A DNA stretch of 64,000 nt from Arthrobacter sp. Hiyo8 (GCA_001549895.1 AP014719.1:4278001-4342000); one strand, 5' to 3'. Shown: positions 1 to 9,349, numbered from the stretch's first letter. Made by a program: numbers and translations. The notes: generated from the letters alone by a model not told the origin.

Positions 1-2
1 GG

Positions 3-559
3 CACGCCGTCGCCCGCGCAGGGGACGTTGCCGGGAAGACGGCGCTGGTGATCGGAAGCGGTCCGATCGGCGCGCTGGCTGTTGCTGTCCTCAAGCGCGC
101 GGGGGCAACCCGGATCGTGGCCGTCGACATGCACGACAAACCTCTTGAGATCGCGCGCGCAGTGGGCGCCGACGAGGTCCTCAAGGGTGACGACGCCGAG
201 GCGATCGCCGCCGTGGAAGCCGACGTCGTCATCGAGTCCTCCGGCAGCCACTTCGGACTCGCATCGGCCATCAAAGGCGCCGTCCGCGGCGGGAAAGTGG
301 TCATGGTCGGGCTGCTGCCCTCGGGCCGCAGCCGGTCTTCATTTCGCTGGCCATCACCCGCGAACTAGAACTGCTCGGGTCCTTCCGATTCAACAGCGAG
401 ATCGACGAGGTCATTACCGCACTCGCGGACGGCTCACTCTACGTGGACCCGGTGGTGACGCACGAATTCACGCTGGACCGTGGATTGGAGGCCTTCGAGG
501 TGGCCAAGAACTCGGCCGAATCGGGGAAGGTCCTGCTGAACTTCCAGCCTGTGGCATAG
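3..559 (+). CDS. Zinc-type alcohol dehydrogenase family, L-idonate 5-dehydrogenase-like (5' partial, frameshifted)
   Basis: C-terminal ~185 residues of a medium-chain dehydrogenase; the reading frame is open from the window edge. Visible are the Rossmann dinucleotide motif (VIGSGPIGALA) followed by an acidic residue after the next strand (VDMHDK) and a C-terminal segment ending FEVAKNSAESGKVLLNF, typical of sorbitol/idonate dehydrogenases. The frame breaks at about 324-328: one more C in GGGCC restores SGPQPVFISLAITRELELLGSF and a frame that runs to the TAG at 557-559. It converges with the GntR gene and lies near gnd, so a role in idonate/gluconate oxidation is inferred. The exact substrate cannot be read from this fragment; the zinc-binding N-terminus is outside the window. 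Confidence 0.8.
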
Positions 560-598
560 GCTCTCAGCGATGAGTCGGGCTGCGCAGGCGTTCAGCCG

Positions 599-1339
599 TC
601 AGCGCCGCTCGACTGGAACAAATACCCGTGGCTGGCCTTCCCAGTCTGGTGACAGGTCCGCGATGGTCTCCCGCATGATGTTGGAGGCGGCCTCGCGGGC
701 CTTGTCGCCGTCTCGGTCCCGGATGCCTTGGGCTACATCCAGGTGCCATTGCAGGGCCGCTTCCTTCGGATGTTCCGGCATGAGGCCGTGAACGGTCCGG
801 CCGGTGAGTGTCTCAGTGACCTGCCCGATCAGGTTCGCGAACATTTCATTGCCGGAACCGGAGAGCACCAGGGCGTGAAAGCGGATGTCGAGGTCCAGGA
901 AGGTGGGCATGTCGCCCGCACGGCCTGCTTCCCGCATGGCCAGGGAAATGTCCACCAGTTCGCTGCGCAGGGACTCCGGAGCGTTTTCCGCGGCCAGTTC
1001 CGCCGCTACGGGCTCGACGGCGGAGCGGAGTTCGGCGAGGGAGCGCAACTGGGCGCCGCGGCCTTCTCCGGCCAGCCGCCAACGGATGACCAGCGGATCG
1101 AAGGGATTCCAGCGGTGCGCGGGGAGGACCCGGATGCCAACACGCTTGATGGTTTCCACCAGTCCCAAAGACTGCAGCACCCTGACAGCCTCACGCACCA
1201 CCGACCGCGACACTTTGAGCTCGTCCTCAAGGTGTTCAGCCAACATGACGTGACCGGTAGGGAGCTTACCGCCGACGATCCGGGTACCCAGATGCTCGAC
1301 AGCGCGGTAGTGGAGACTGGTTGACATAGTCGTAAGCAT
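599..1339 (-). CDS. GntR/FadR-type transcriptional regulator (FCD domain)
   Basis: 246 residues from the ATG at 1339; a second ATG at 1327 (MSTSLHYRAV) is an alternative. N-terminal winged helix (ELKVSRSVVREAVRVLQSLGLVE-like recognition region) is followed from about residue 95 by an all-helical FCD domain with the metal/ligand pattern D-x3-H (DLDIRFHALV) and a later histidine (WHLDVAQG). This is the FadR subfamily, which senses small organic acids. It is divergent from gnd and convergent with an idonate dehydrogenase-like gene, so a gluconate- or idonate-responsive repressor is the likely role (inference). The open frame extends upstream to 1864 across the gnd start, but that extension is antisense to gnd and is not believed. 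Intact. Confidence 0.88.
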   Translation of the reverse strand: MLTTMSTSLHYRAVEHLGTRIVGGKLPTGHVMLAEHLEDELKVSRSVVREAVRVLQSLGLVETIKRVGIRVLPAHRWNPFDPLVIRWRLAGEGRGAQLRSLAELRSAVEPVAAELAAENAPESLRSELVDISLAMREAGRAGDMPTFLDLDIRFHALVLSGSGNEMFANLIGQVTETLTGRTVHGLMPEHPKEAALQWHLDVAQGIRDRDGDKAREAASNIMRETIADLSPDWEGQPRVFVPVERR

Positions 1340-1428
1340 AGTGGCGTTGATGGTTCCGCCACTGGAAGCCCGAGCGACGGTGAACTCCCACAGCACGAGC
1401 TCGCAACATAGACTCTTTTGTGACGCGG

Positions 1429-1479
1429 ACGTTTCCAAAACGTGGGCGCAACTTTCCCAGACGTGGTCCAAATACGTAT
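1429..1479. promoter_or_regulatory. Candidate GntR operators in the gntR-gnd divergent promoter
   Basis: Between the divergent regulator (start 1339) and gnd (start 1560) there are two short dyads: ACGTTT-CCA-AAACGT at 1429-1443 and the 8-bp palindrome ATACGTAT at 1472-1479. Short dyads of this size are usual for FadR-type dimers, and the position would allow control of both genes. No experimentally known consensus was matched; this is inference from position and symmetry. Confidence 0.35.
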
Positions 1480-1559
1480 GGTTTATTCCAGCTACTGCTC
1501 TAGAAAGCGTTTCCTCGCTCCTAGCAGGACTCGATGCACAAGAATGAATTGGAGTTTTG

Positions 1560-2996
1560 ATGTCAGCACACATCGGTGTCACCGGCCTCGCGGTGATGGG
1601 CGCCAATCTGGCCCGCAACCTGGCCCGCAACGGCTTCACCGTTGCCCTCCACAACCGCTCCGTCGAAAAGACCGACGCCCTGCTGGCCAAGCATGGCACG
1701 GACGGCGACTTCATCCGCACGGAAACCCTCCAGGAACTCGTGGACTCCCTCGAGAAGCCCCGCCGCGTCCTGATCATGGTGAAGGCCGGCAAGCCGGTTG
1801 ACGCCGTCATCGACCAGCTCGTTCCCTTGCTCGAGCCCGGCGATATCGTGATCGACGCCGGCAACTCGCACTACGAGGACACCCGCCGCCGCGAATCCGC
1901 GCTGGCCGAGAAGGACCTGCACTTCGTGGGCGTCGGTGTTTCCGGCGGCGAAGAGGGCGCCCTGAACGGCCCCTCCATCATGCCCGGTGGTTCGAAGGAG
2001 TCCTACGACGCTTTGGGCCCGCTGCTCGAAAAGATCTCCGCCAAGGTTGACGGCCAGCCCTGCTGCGCCTGGATCGGCACCGACGGCGCCGGCCACTTCG
2101 TCAAGATGGTCCACAACGGCATCGAATACGCCGACATGCAGGTTATCGGCGAAGCCTTCGATCTCCTGCGCTCCGGCGCCGGCATCGAGCCGGCCGAGCA
2201 GTCCAAGATCTTCGCCGAATGGAACAAGGGCGAACTTGCTTCCTTCCTGATCGAGATCTCCGCAGAGGTCCTCGGGCACGTCGACGCCAAGACGGGCAAG
2301 CCGTTCGTCGACGTCGTCGTGGACGCTGCCGGCCAGAAGGGCACCGGCCGCTGGACGGTCATCTCCGCCCTCGAGCTCGGCTCCCCGGTTTCGGGCATCG
2401 CCGAGTCCGTCTTCGCGCGTGCCCTCTCTTCCCAGGCAGAACAGCGCAAGCTTGGCCAGGAGCTGCTCGCCGGCGAGGAAATCGCCGTCGAGGTCCCCGA
2501 GAACTTCGTCGAGGACGTGCGCCAGGCGCTGTACGCCTCCAAGCTGGTTTCTTACGCCCAGGGCCTGGACATGCTGACCTCCGCCGCAAAGGAATACGGC
2601 TGGGACCTCAAGCTCGATGAAATCGCCTCCCTGTGGCGCGGCGGCTGCATCATCCGGGCCGAGCTGCTCAAGGAGATCACCAACGCCTACGCTGCCGTTG
2701 AGAAGCCGGCCAACCTGCTGTTCGCTCCGGCCTTCACCAAGGCGATCGCCGGCGCGCTGCCGGCATGGCGCCGCGTGGTGGCAACGGCTGTCCAGCTGGG
2801 CATCCCGGTTCCGGTGTTCTCCTCCTCGCTGGCCTACTACGACGGACTTCGCCGCAAGCGCCTCGCTGCCGCAGTCATTCAGGGACAGCGCGACCTCTTC
2901 GGAGCGCACACCTACGGCCGCGTTGACGCCGAGGGTACCTTCCACACCCTGTGGGGCGAAGACAAGTCCGAGATCTCGGCAGTCGACACCCACTAG
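1560..2996 (+). CDS. gnd: 6-phosphogluconate dehydrogenase, decarboxylating
   Basis: 478 residues, the usual length for the family. Oxidises and decarboxylates 6-phosphogluconate to ribulose 5-phosphate with NAD(P) in the cytoplasmic pentose phosphate pathway. Rossmann motif GVTGLAVMGANLARN at the N-terminus, the substrate signature VGVSGGEEGALNGPSIMPGG, and the catalytic lysine region GHFVKMVHNGIEY are all present. ATG at 1560 is chosen over TTG at 1557 because GGAG at 1551-1554 lies 5 nt upstream of it. Divergent from the GntR-type gene; a hairpin terminator follows. Intact. Confidence 0.97.
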   Translation: MSAHIGVTGLAVMGANLARNLARNGFTVALHNRSVEKTDALLAKHGTDGDFIRTETLQELVDSLEKPRRVLIMVKAGKPVDAVIDQLVPLLEPGDIVIDAGNSHYEDTRRRESALAEKDLHFVGVGVSGGEEGALNGPSIMPGGSKESYDALGPLLEKISAKVDGQPCCAWIGTDGAGHFVKMVHNGIEYADMQVIGEAFDLLRSGAGIEPAEQSKIFAEWNKGELASFLIEISAEVLGHVDAKTGKPFVDVVVDAAGQKGTGRWTVISALELGSPVSGIAESVFARALSSQAEQRKLGQELLAGEEIAVEVPENFVEDVRQALYASKLVSYAQGLDMLTSAAKEYGWDLKLDEIASLWRGGCIIRAELLKEITNAYAAVEKPANLLFAPAFTKAIAGALPAWRRVVATAVQLGIPVPVFSSSLAYYDGLRRKRLAAAVIQGQRDLFGAHTYGRVDAEGTFHTLWGEDKSEISAVDTH

Positions 2997-3022
2997 GGCT
3001 TGCTGCCCCATTCGGTTCATGA

Positions 3023-3066
3023 CAAAGGCCGGCACTTCCGCGTTACTGTGGAGGCGCCGGCCTTTG
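3023..3066 (+). terminator. Hairpin terminator after gnd
   Basis: Inverted repeat CAAAGGCCGGC (3023-3033) and GCCGGCCTTTG (3056-3066) about 25 nt after the gnd stop. No long T tract, as is common in actinobacterial terminators. Confidence 0.65.
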
Positions 3067-3113
3067 CCGTAGGCGGGTCGTGCGCATTCAACCCGTCACA
3101 CGAGGAGCAGTCC

Positions 3114-3945
3114 ATGCCGCAACGCGTCGCATTTGTCACAGGTGCGTCAACCGGAATCGGTTTCGAAGCCGCCGTCGAGCTCAGCAAGGCGGGAATGGTC
3201 GTGTACGCGGGCGCTCGGCGGGTCGAAAAGATGGAACCGCTCAAAGCCCACGGAATCAAGGTGTTGTCCCTGGATGTCACCGAGGATGACTCGATGAAGG
3301 CCGCCGTGGATCTTGTCCTGGCAGAGCAGGGACGGATCGACGTACTGGTCAACAACGCCGGATACGGGTCCTATGGTTCCTTGGAAGAGGTGCCGCTGGA
3401 TGAGGGCCGGCGCCAGTTCGAGGTCAACGTCTTCGGCCTCGCCCGGATGTCCCAGCTGGTGATTCCCGTGATGCGTGCTGCGGCTTCCGGCAGGATCATC
3501 AACGTGTCCTCGATCGGCGGCAAAATGTATGAACCCTTGGCGCCTGGTACCACGCAACAAAATTCGCCGTCGAGGGCCTCAGCGACTCCCTGCGCCTTGA
3601 ACTAAAGCCCCATGGCATCGACGTGGCAATCATTGAGCCCGCGGGCACGGACACGGAATGGGGAACCATCGCGTGGGAGAGCCTGCTGACTGTCTCGGGA
3701 CACGGACCGTATCGCGGGCAGGCCGGGATCGTGGCGGCTGCTTTGGCGTCGACGTCGGGGACTGCGCTTTCGACCCGCCCGCGTACCGTGGCCCGCGCTA
3801 TCGTGCACGCGGCAACATCGGGAAGGCCCAGGACCCGATACCGGTGGGCAGGGGAGCCTGGACCATTCTGGCCTTGCGGAGGGTGCTTCCCGACCGGGCC
3901 TTCGACACGGTTTTCTGGAACGCCTACAAACGTTTTTCCGGCTAG
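3114..3945 (+). CDS. Short-chain dehydrogenase/reductase (frameshifted)
   Basis: Classical SDR, about 277 residues with two missing bases restored. N-terminal TGASTGIGFE (TGxxxGIG cofactor motif), NNAGYGS, and after the first break the catalytic YxxxK in the form YHATK. The frame changes at 3539-3540 (TTGGCGCC, one G short) and again at 3841-3842 (TACCGG, one C short); it then ends at TAG 3943-3945. Start ATG 3114 has GAGGAG just upstream. The last base pairs overlap the stop codon of the convergent cysE gene. Substrate unknown; SDR specificity cannot be read from these motifs. Confidence 0.82.
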
Positions 3946-4525
3946 ATCCGGTATTCGATGTAGTACTCGGCGGGGTCGACGGCGGGTTTCGTTTCGCTCT
4001 TGGCATCACGGTGCCGCCACGTTGCGGGCACACCGGTGATGATCGACTCAGGCGGTGCGTCCTTGACCACGACGGCGTTGGCGCCGATGGCACTGTCCGC
4101 GCCGATGGTGATGGGACCAAGGACCTTGGCCCCGGCTCCGATGGTGACGCGGTCTCCGATGGTGGGGTGGCGCTTGACCTTGCCAAGGAACGGCCACCCA
4201 GCGTCACGCCGTGATAGATCATGACGTCTTCGCCGATCTCGGCCGTCTCACCGATCACCACACCCATGCCATGGTCAATGAAGAACCTGCGGCCGATGGT
4301 AGCGCCGGGGTGGATCTCGATCCCGGTCAGGAACCGGGCAAGCTGGGAAATGAGCCGCGCCGGGAAGCGTAGCTCGGGGTTTTGCCACAATTTGTGCGTC
4401 AGGCGATGCGCCCAGATGGCATGCAGGCCGGAGTAGGCAAAAAAGTTCTCAAAGGAGCCTCGGGCCGCCGGGTCATGTGACCGGGCGGCCTCGAGGTCCT
4501 CCATAAGTCTTGCGAAGAAGCTCAC
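3942..4525 (-). CDS. cysE: Serine O-acetyltransferase (frameshifted)
   Basis: Makes O-acetylserine from serine and acetyl-CoA, the first step of cysteine synthesis. About 194 residues, matching the short actinobacterial form. Hexapeptide left-handed beta-helix repeats are visible (IEIHPGATIG, VVIGETAEIGEDVMIYHGVTLGG, then VTIGAGAKVLGPITIG). The catalytic region IDHGMGVVIGETA is intact. One base is missing at 4182-4184: TTGCCAAGG on the + strand should read TTGGCCAAGG, restoring LAKVKRHPTIGD. It lies 50 nt downstream of cysK on the same strand, so a cysK-cysE operon is likely. Its stop overlaps the SDR stop in a shared CTAG. Confidence 0.92.
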
Positions 4526-4575
4526 AAAGACCTTTCTACAGGAAATGAAAGAAAGCGGTTGCGCGGGGTCCGCAA

Positions 4576-5509
4576 TCAGCCGCGAATATCGTCAAAAAGC
4601 ACCGTGGAGATGTAACGTTCGCCGAAGTCGGGAACGATTGCCACGATGAGCTTGTCCTTGTTCTCCGGACGCTTCGCGAGCTCCAGCGCACCCCAGACAG
4701 CCGCGCCGGCCGAGATGCCGCCCAGGATGCCTTCCTTGGTGCCGAGGGCGCGTGCGGTGGCCACGGAGTCCTCAAGGGTTGCGTCGAGGACCTCGTCGTA
4801 GACGTTGGTGTCAAGGATTTCCGGAATGAAGTTCGCGCCGAGACCCTGGATCTTGTGCGGGCCCGGGCGCCGCCGTTCAGGATGGGGGAGTCCTTGGGCT
4901 CAACGGCCACGATCTGGATTTCGGGCTTGCGCTCCTTCAGGACCTGTCCGACGCCGGTGATGGTGCCGCCGGTGCCGACGCCGCCGACGAAGATGTCCAC
5001 TCCGCCTTCGGTGTCCGCCCAGATTTCCTCGGCCGTGGTGGCGCGGTGGATTGCCGGGTTTGCCTCGTTGGCGAACTGCTGGCCCAGATGGAGTTCTCCG
5101 TGTTAGCGACGATCTCCTGCGCCTTCTCGACGGCGCCGCGCATGCCTTCAGAGCCGGGGGTCAGCACAATCTCCGCACCGTAGGCGCGCAGCATGACGCG
5201 GCGCTCGGTGGACATGGTTTCCGGCATCGTCAGGATGACCTTGTAACCGCGTGCCGCACCGACCAGGGCCAGCGCGATGCCGGTGTTGCCCGACGTTCCT
5301 TCGACGATGGTGCCGCCCGGCTTCAGCGCACCGGACTTCTCGGCGGCGTCGACAATCGCCACGCCGATACGGTCTTTGACGCTGTTGGCGGGGTTGTAGA
5401 ACTCCAGCTTCACGGCAACCGTGGCGTCCAAGCCTTCGGTGAGCCTGTTCAAGCGGACCAGGGGGGTTCCGCCGATCAGCTGGGTGACGTCGTCGTAGAT
5501 CCGTGCCAT
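4576..5509 (-). CDS. cysK: Cysteine synthase A (O-acetylserine sulfhydrylase; frameshifted twice)
   Basis: PLP enzyme that converts O-acetylserine and sulfide to cysteine; about 311 residues. N-terminal DDVTQLIGGTPLVRLNR, the PLP lysine in NPANSVKDRIG, the substrate loop EGTSGNTGIALA, and the PLP-phosphate loop GGVGTGGTITG are readable. Breaks lie at about 5081 (CTGGCCCAG should have one more G, restoring IWAQQFANEANPA) and about 4865 (one G short, restoring GGAPGPHKIQGLGA). C-terminus reads PDFGERYISTVLFDDIRG. First gene of the cysK-cysE pair. Confidence 0.95.
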
Positions 5510-5584
5510 GTAATCATGCCTATTCTCTGAATTCGCTGAAATAGCTACTGCTGAGGTCAGCCTAACGAGCGGTGCTACACGCTG

Positions 5585-6109
5585 CTACGCGCGGAGCCAC
5601 GAAGAGTAATATTTCCGGGCCTTGGCGAGCTTCGGGTTGATGATGACCTGGCAATAACCTTGCTCGGGGAACTTGGCGTAGTAGTCCTGGTGGATGGACT
5701 CGGCTTCGTAGAATTCCGGCAGCCTGCTCACCTCGGTCACAATCGGCTTGGACCACAGTTCCTGGTTCCGGAGGATGGCTTCCTCGAAGAGGATCTTTTC
5801 TTCAGTGGTGGTGTAGAACATCGAGGAACGGTACTGGGTTCCGACGTCGTAGCCCTGGCGGTTGAGCGTGGTGGGATCGTGCAAGGCGAAGAACATGTCG
5901 AGGATGATGTCCGCCGGAATGATGTCCTCGTCGAAAGTCACTGCGACGACCTCTGCGTGGCCCGTCATTCCGGAGCAGACGTCGTAATAGTCAGGGTTGC
6001 GGATGTGCCCGCCCGTGTAGCCGGAAACCACGGAACTGACGCCCTTGGTCTTCTGATAGACAGCGTCGAGGCACCAGAAGCAGCCTCCGCCAAGTACAAA
6101 AGTTTTCAT
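5585..6109 (-). CDS. msrA: Peptide-methionine (S)-S-oxide reductase
   Basis: 174 residues, intact. Repairs methionine-S-sulfoxide in proteins. The active-site motif GGCFWCLDAVY is at residues 8-18, followed by SGYTGGH and the conserved Y-D-x-C-S-G-x-T-G-H-A-E segment that binds the substrate methyl group. The C-terminal YHQDYYAK-type helix is present (SIHQDYYAKFPEQGYC) with a C-terminal resolving cysteine candidate. Stands alone between cysK and a divergently transcribed Nif3-like gene. Confidence 0.95.
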   Translation of the reverse strand: MKTFVLGGGCFWCLDAVYQKTKGVSSVVSGYTGGHIRNPDYYDVCSGMTGHAEVVAVTFDEDIIPADIILDMFFALHDPTTLNRQGYDVGTQYRSSMFYTTTEEKILFEEAILRNQELWSKPIVTEVSRLPEFYEAESIHQDYYAKFPEQGYCQVIINPKLAKARKYYSSWLRA

Positions 6110-6253
6110 GATCTCTTCAATGGCGGGAGTCCTGGATGATTCCGCACAACCTTACGGGAGTGTGACGGAGCAGATCCCGCCGGTGGCAACAATCTCAAAC
6201 AGTCCGATGGCCGCAAGCGCGACTTGGCCGCCGGATGCGCAAGAATGTAATGC

Positions 6254-7164
6254 ATGGAAGCTGTGAACACCGCGGTTGCAGATACGGGATCCGGGGAAGA
6301 ATCGGAGAACGGTGCAGCCGGGACGCCAGGTACCCCCACGCTCGGTCAGGTCCTCTTGGCAGTGGAGGAGCTCTGGCCGGAATCGCTTGCCGAGGAATGG
6401 GACGAGGTAGGACTGGTTGTCGGACGGCCAACCGCTACCGTCACGAAGGTCATGTTCGCCGTGGATCCGACCCTCGCCGCCATTGAAGAGGCCATTGAAT
6501 GGGGCGCCGAGCTCCTCGTTACGCACCATCCGTTGCTGCTCAAGGGCGTCACCTCCGTTGCTGCCACGAGCGCCAAGGCCTCGCCGTCCATCGGCTCATT
6601 GAGTCCGGTACCGGGCTGCTGACCGTGCACACCAACGGGGACTCCGCCGTCGGTGGCGTTTCCGATGTCCTCGCCGACGCGTTCGGGCTGGACAACGTTG
6701 TCCCGCTGGCGCCTGCGGCCCACGGCCTGCCGGAAGAGGGGATCGGCCGGGTCGGCGACTTGCCCGAACTCATGACCCTGGGAGACTTTGCCGCGCGGGT
6801 GTTCGAGATCCTGCCTTCGGTGGCCGGCGGCGTGCGGGTCGCCGGGGACAAGGACGGGCTGGTGCGCCGTGTGGCCGTTTGCGGCGGCGCCGGAGACAGC
6901 CTCTTCGACGCCGTCCGGGCCAGCCAGGCGGACATCTACGTCACCGCGGATATGCGGCACCACCCGGCGTCCGAGGCGCGCGAAGCTGCCGTTGACGGGA
7001 GGCCGTACCTTGTTGACGTATCGCATTTCGCGAGCGAGTGGCTCTGGTTGCCCGCCGCGGCCGAAGCGCTCGGCAACGTGCTCGCGGACCAGGGCCACGA
7101 CGTCGAGATCCGTGTGGCAACCACCAACAGCGATCCGTGGGACTTCATTCTGACTCCCGGCTAG
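6254..7164 (+). CDS. Nif3-like dinuclear metal centre protein (frameshifted)
   Basis: About 303 residues after restoring one base at about 6577 (AAGGCCTC should be AAGGGCCTC, giving SAKGLAVHRLIESG). Family hallmarks: EEWDEVGLVVG near the N-terminus, the metal ligands of THHPLLLKG, VHTNGDSA, and the C-terminal DVSHFASEW with its histidine and glutamate. In actinobacteria it usually sits directly upstream of the coiled-coil zinc-ribbon protein gene, as here. Enzymatic function is not settled for the family (GTP cyclohydrolase/metal-dependent hydrolase proposals exist), so I do not assign one. Confidence 0.87.
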
Positions 7165-7274
7165 GCCTGGCGGGCGAGGCAGGGGAGCGCCCTAGGCGAT
7201 AGAGTCGAGACAAACAGGCCCAAGGCCTGGCTGGGGCTGAATACCAACCCTGGCACGATCAAGCGGAGGTAAGC

Positions 7275-8012
7275 GTGGCCAAGGCAGCACCGGCGGAACA
7301 GTTGAAATTGCTCGAACTGCAGGGGTTGGATGCGAAGCTCAAATCCTTGGCGAACCGCCGTCGCACGTTGGAGACAGACCCCCGCATCACTGATCTTCAG
7401 GACGCGCTCAGTGTGGCCAACGGTGCGCTCGGAACCGCGAAACTTGCCGTCCACGACGCCGAAACAGAGCTGCGCAGGTCTGAGGCCGACGTCGAGCAAG
7501 TGGCGAGCCGCATTGCACGGGATGAAGCCAGGTTGAACAGCGGCACCGGACTTTCCAAGGACCTCGTCGCGCTGCAAAGCGACATCGCATCACTGAACAA
7601 GCGCCGTTCGGACCTTGAGGATGTCGAGCTGGAAATCCTCGAACGCCTGGACGGACTCAGGGAGCGCCAAGCGGCGCAACAGCAGATCGTCGATGATATC
7701 CAGGGGTCCTTCTCCGGGATCCGTGCCGAGCTGGACGCCGCGATCGCCGAGATTGTTTCCGAAGAGACGGATGTACGCGCCCAGAGGACCGGCTTCGCCG
7801 AAGGGCTCGACGCCGGGATGCTGGCCATCTACGAAAAGACCCTTGCCAAGCGCGGTGTGGGGGCCGCCCGGCTTTTCCACGGCAAGTCCGAAGGCTCGGG
7901 AATGACGCTCAGCCCCGGCGACCTCGCCGAGGTCAAGGCCGCGGCCGAGGACGAGATCGTGTTCTGCCCTGACTCCGGCTGCATCCTGGTGCGCTCCGCC
8001 GAGTGGAACTAA
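7275..8012 (+). CDS. Coiled-coil / C4-type zinc-ribbon family protein with a degenerate metal site
   Basis: 245 residues, GTG start with GGAGG 5 nt upstream. Residues ~5-185 are a long charged antiparallel coiled coil rich in Glu/Arg/Leu heptads (LLELQGLDAKLKSLANRRRTLE and following). The C-terminal ~50 residues correspond to the zinc ribbon of the family. Usually it has two cysteine pairs. Here only the last remains, as FCPDSGC, and the first pair position reads GKSEGSG, so a tetrahedral Cys4 site is not possible. The family is linked to nucleic-acid or tethering roles; no precise function is known. Directly follows the Nif3-like gene. Intact. Confidence 0.85.
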   Translation: MAKAAPAEQLKLLELQGLDAKLKSLANRRRTLETDPRITDLQDALSVANGALGTAKLAVHDAETELRRSEADVEQVASRIARDEARLNSGTGLSKDLVALQSDIASLNKRRSDLEDVELEILERLDGLRERQAAQQQIVDDIQGSFSGIRAELDAAIAEIVSEETDVRAQRTGFAEGLDAGMLAIYEKTLAKRGVGAARLFHGKSEGSGMTLSPGDLAEVKAAAEDEIVFCPDSGCILVRSAEWN

Positions 8013-8025
8013 CCGCCTGTTCCCC

Positions 8026-8092
8026 ACCCAACTAGCTCGCAGTTAGTGCCGTTATGAGGCGTCAAAACGACATCTAGTGCTAGTCAGTTGGG
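8026..8092. repeat. Imperfect palindromic intergenic element
   Basis: Between the zinc-ribbon gene and the end of yaaA the DNA forms an imperfect ~65-bp inverted repeat: CCAACTAGCTCGCAG on the left mirrors CTAGTGCTAGTCAGTTGG on the right, around a centre containing TGAGGCGTCA. No long ORF uses it. It could be a dispersed intergenic repeat of this genus or a convergent terminator; only one copy is in the window. Confidence 0.5.
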
Positions 8093-8846
8093 GAGGATGA
8101 TGCTGAGGGTGTGCGGCTTGCGGGCGGTGCCTTCCGTCAACTCCGCCGTCCAGATTTCCGAGGCTGCCTTGAGGAGTTGTTCGGGCGTCCCGGCGCCTTT
8201 CCTCGGCGGCTCAGCAAGTGACGCGCCAATTCGCCGCGCGTGTGCTTGGCGAAGTGGCTGACGACGGTGCGTTTGCCATTGGACTCGGAAAAGACGTTGA
8301 CGGAGACAGTTTGCGCCGCCGGCGGAGCCCAAGCCGCGGCGTAGGTGCTGGAGCGGCAATCCACCAGCAGTTCGCCCTGCACCCGCGAGGCGAGGGCCTG
8401 CGTGAGCTGCGGCTTCCAGAACGACGCGAGGCGCCCGACGTCGGGCAGTGCGGTTCCCATGGACAAGCGGTAGGCGGGCACGCGGTCGCCGAAACCGATG
8501 GCGCCCCACAGGGCGGACACCACAAGGATCGACTCCACCGCCTTGCGGCGCTGTGCCGGCGTCAGGGTCTTGTAGCCAAACGCGTCGTAGAGGACACCGG
8601 AATACACCTGATGGGCAGGGGCGGCGGGTTCGGCGTGGAGCCGGGTATTGCGTTCGACGTCGTCCCTCAAGGACGCGCCCACCCCCAATAAGGCGAGGGC
8701 GTCCTCGTGCGCGCTGACCAGGCCCAGCGCGTCGAGCACTTTGGCCCGGTAGCTGTTGAGTTCCGGAAAGCTCAGGACTCCCATTCGACGGCGGAGCCCT
8801 TCTCAGCGGGGGTCTTGCCTTCGGAGGGCGGCAGCAGAATCAGCAC
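8084..8846 (-). CDS. yaaA: YaaA family protein (peroxide stress, UPF0246; frameshifted twice)
   Basis: About 254 residues. The N-terminus LILLPPSEGKT from a GTG at 8846 is the family signature; one missing base at about 8774 (GGACTC should be GGGACTC) joins it to SFPELNSYRAKV. Further conserved pieces are VYSGVLYDAFGY, SALWGAIGFGDRVPAYRL and the C-terminal SHFAKHTRGELAR. A second base is missing at 8189-8191 (CCC for CCCC), restoring GTPEQLLKAASEIW and the end at 8084. YaaA in E. coli limits iron-driven DNA damage under peroxide; the same role here is by family. Convergent with the zinc-ribbon gene. Confidence 0.88.
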
Positions 8847-8956
8847 CAGTCGATATTAGCTGTATTGCCAGTAATACAGGCGCCAGCTGCCTAGCGGTAC
8901 CTTCCGGCAGTGCCGTCCGGAAATGCGCAGGGCCCGACGCCGGTAGACTGTAGGGC

Positions 8957-9349
8957 GGATGGGTTGACTAGGCGGCCGCGCGCCACGTGAGTGGCTCGAG
9001 GAACGTCCGGGCTCCACAGGGCAGGGTGGTGGGTAACGCCCACTCGGGGTAACCCGCAGGCTAGTGCCACAGAGAACAGACCGCCCGCGTCTGCTTGTGC
9101 CAGCACAGGCAGGCAGCAGGTAAGGGTGAAACGGTGGTGTAAGAGACCACCAGCTCCCTGGGTGACCAGGGAGGCTAGGTAAACCCCACCCGGAGCAAGG
9201 CCAGACAGGGCACGATCGAGGGCTGCTCGCCCGAGTGTCCGGGTAGGCCGCTGGAGGGCGTCGGCAACGGCGTTCGTAGATGGATGGTCGCCACTCCTTC
9301 GCCGGCAACGGCAGGGAGGACAGAACCCGGCGTATCGGTCAACCCATCC
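8957..9349 (+). ncRNA. rnpB: RNase P RNA (class A)
   Basis: The 12-bp P1 helix GGATGGGTTGAC / GTCAACCCATCC closes the ends at 8957-8968 and 9338-9349. The conserved core follows the 5' arm as GAGGAACGTCCGGGCTCC and the matching 3' block is ACAGAACCCGGCGTATCGG. Length 393 nt fits actinobacterial type A RNAs. Catalytic RNA that removes 5' leaders of pre-tRNAs. Confidence 0.97.

Noticed and set aside
1563..3035. 490-residue open frame opposite to gnd
   Set aside because: It is the mirror of the gnd codon bias in high-GC DNA; gnd on the + strand has complete family motifs and a ribosome site.
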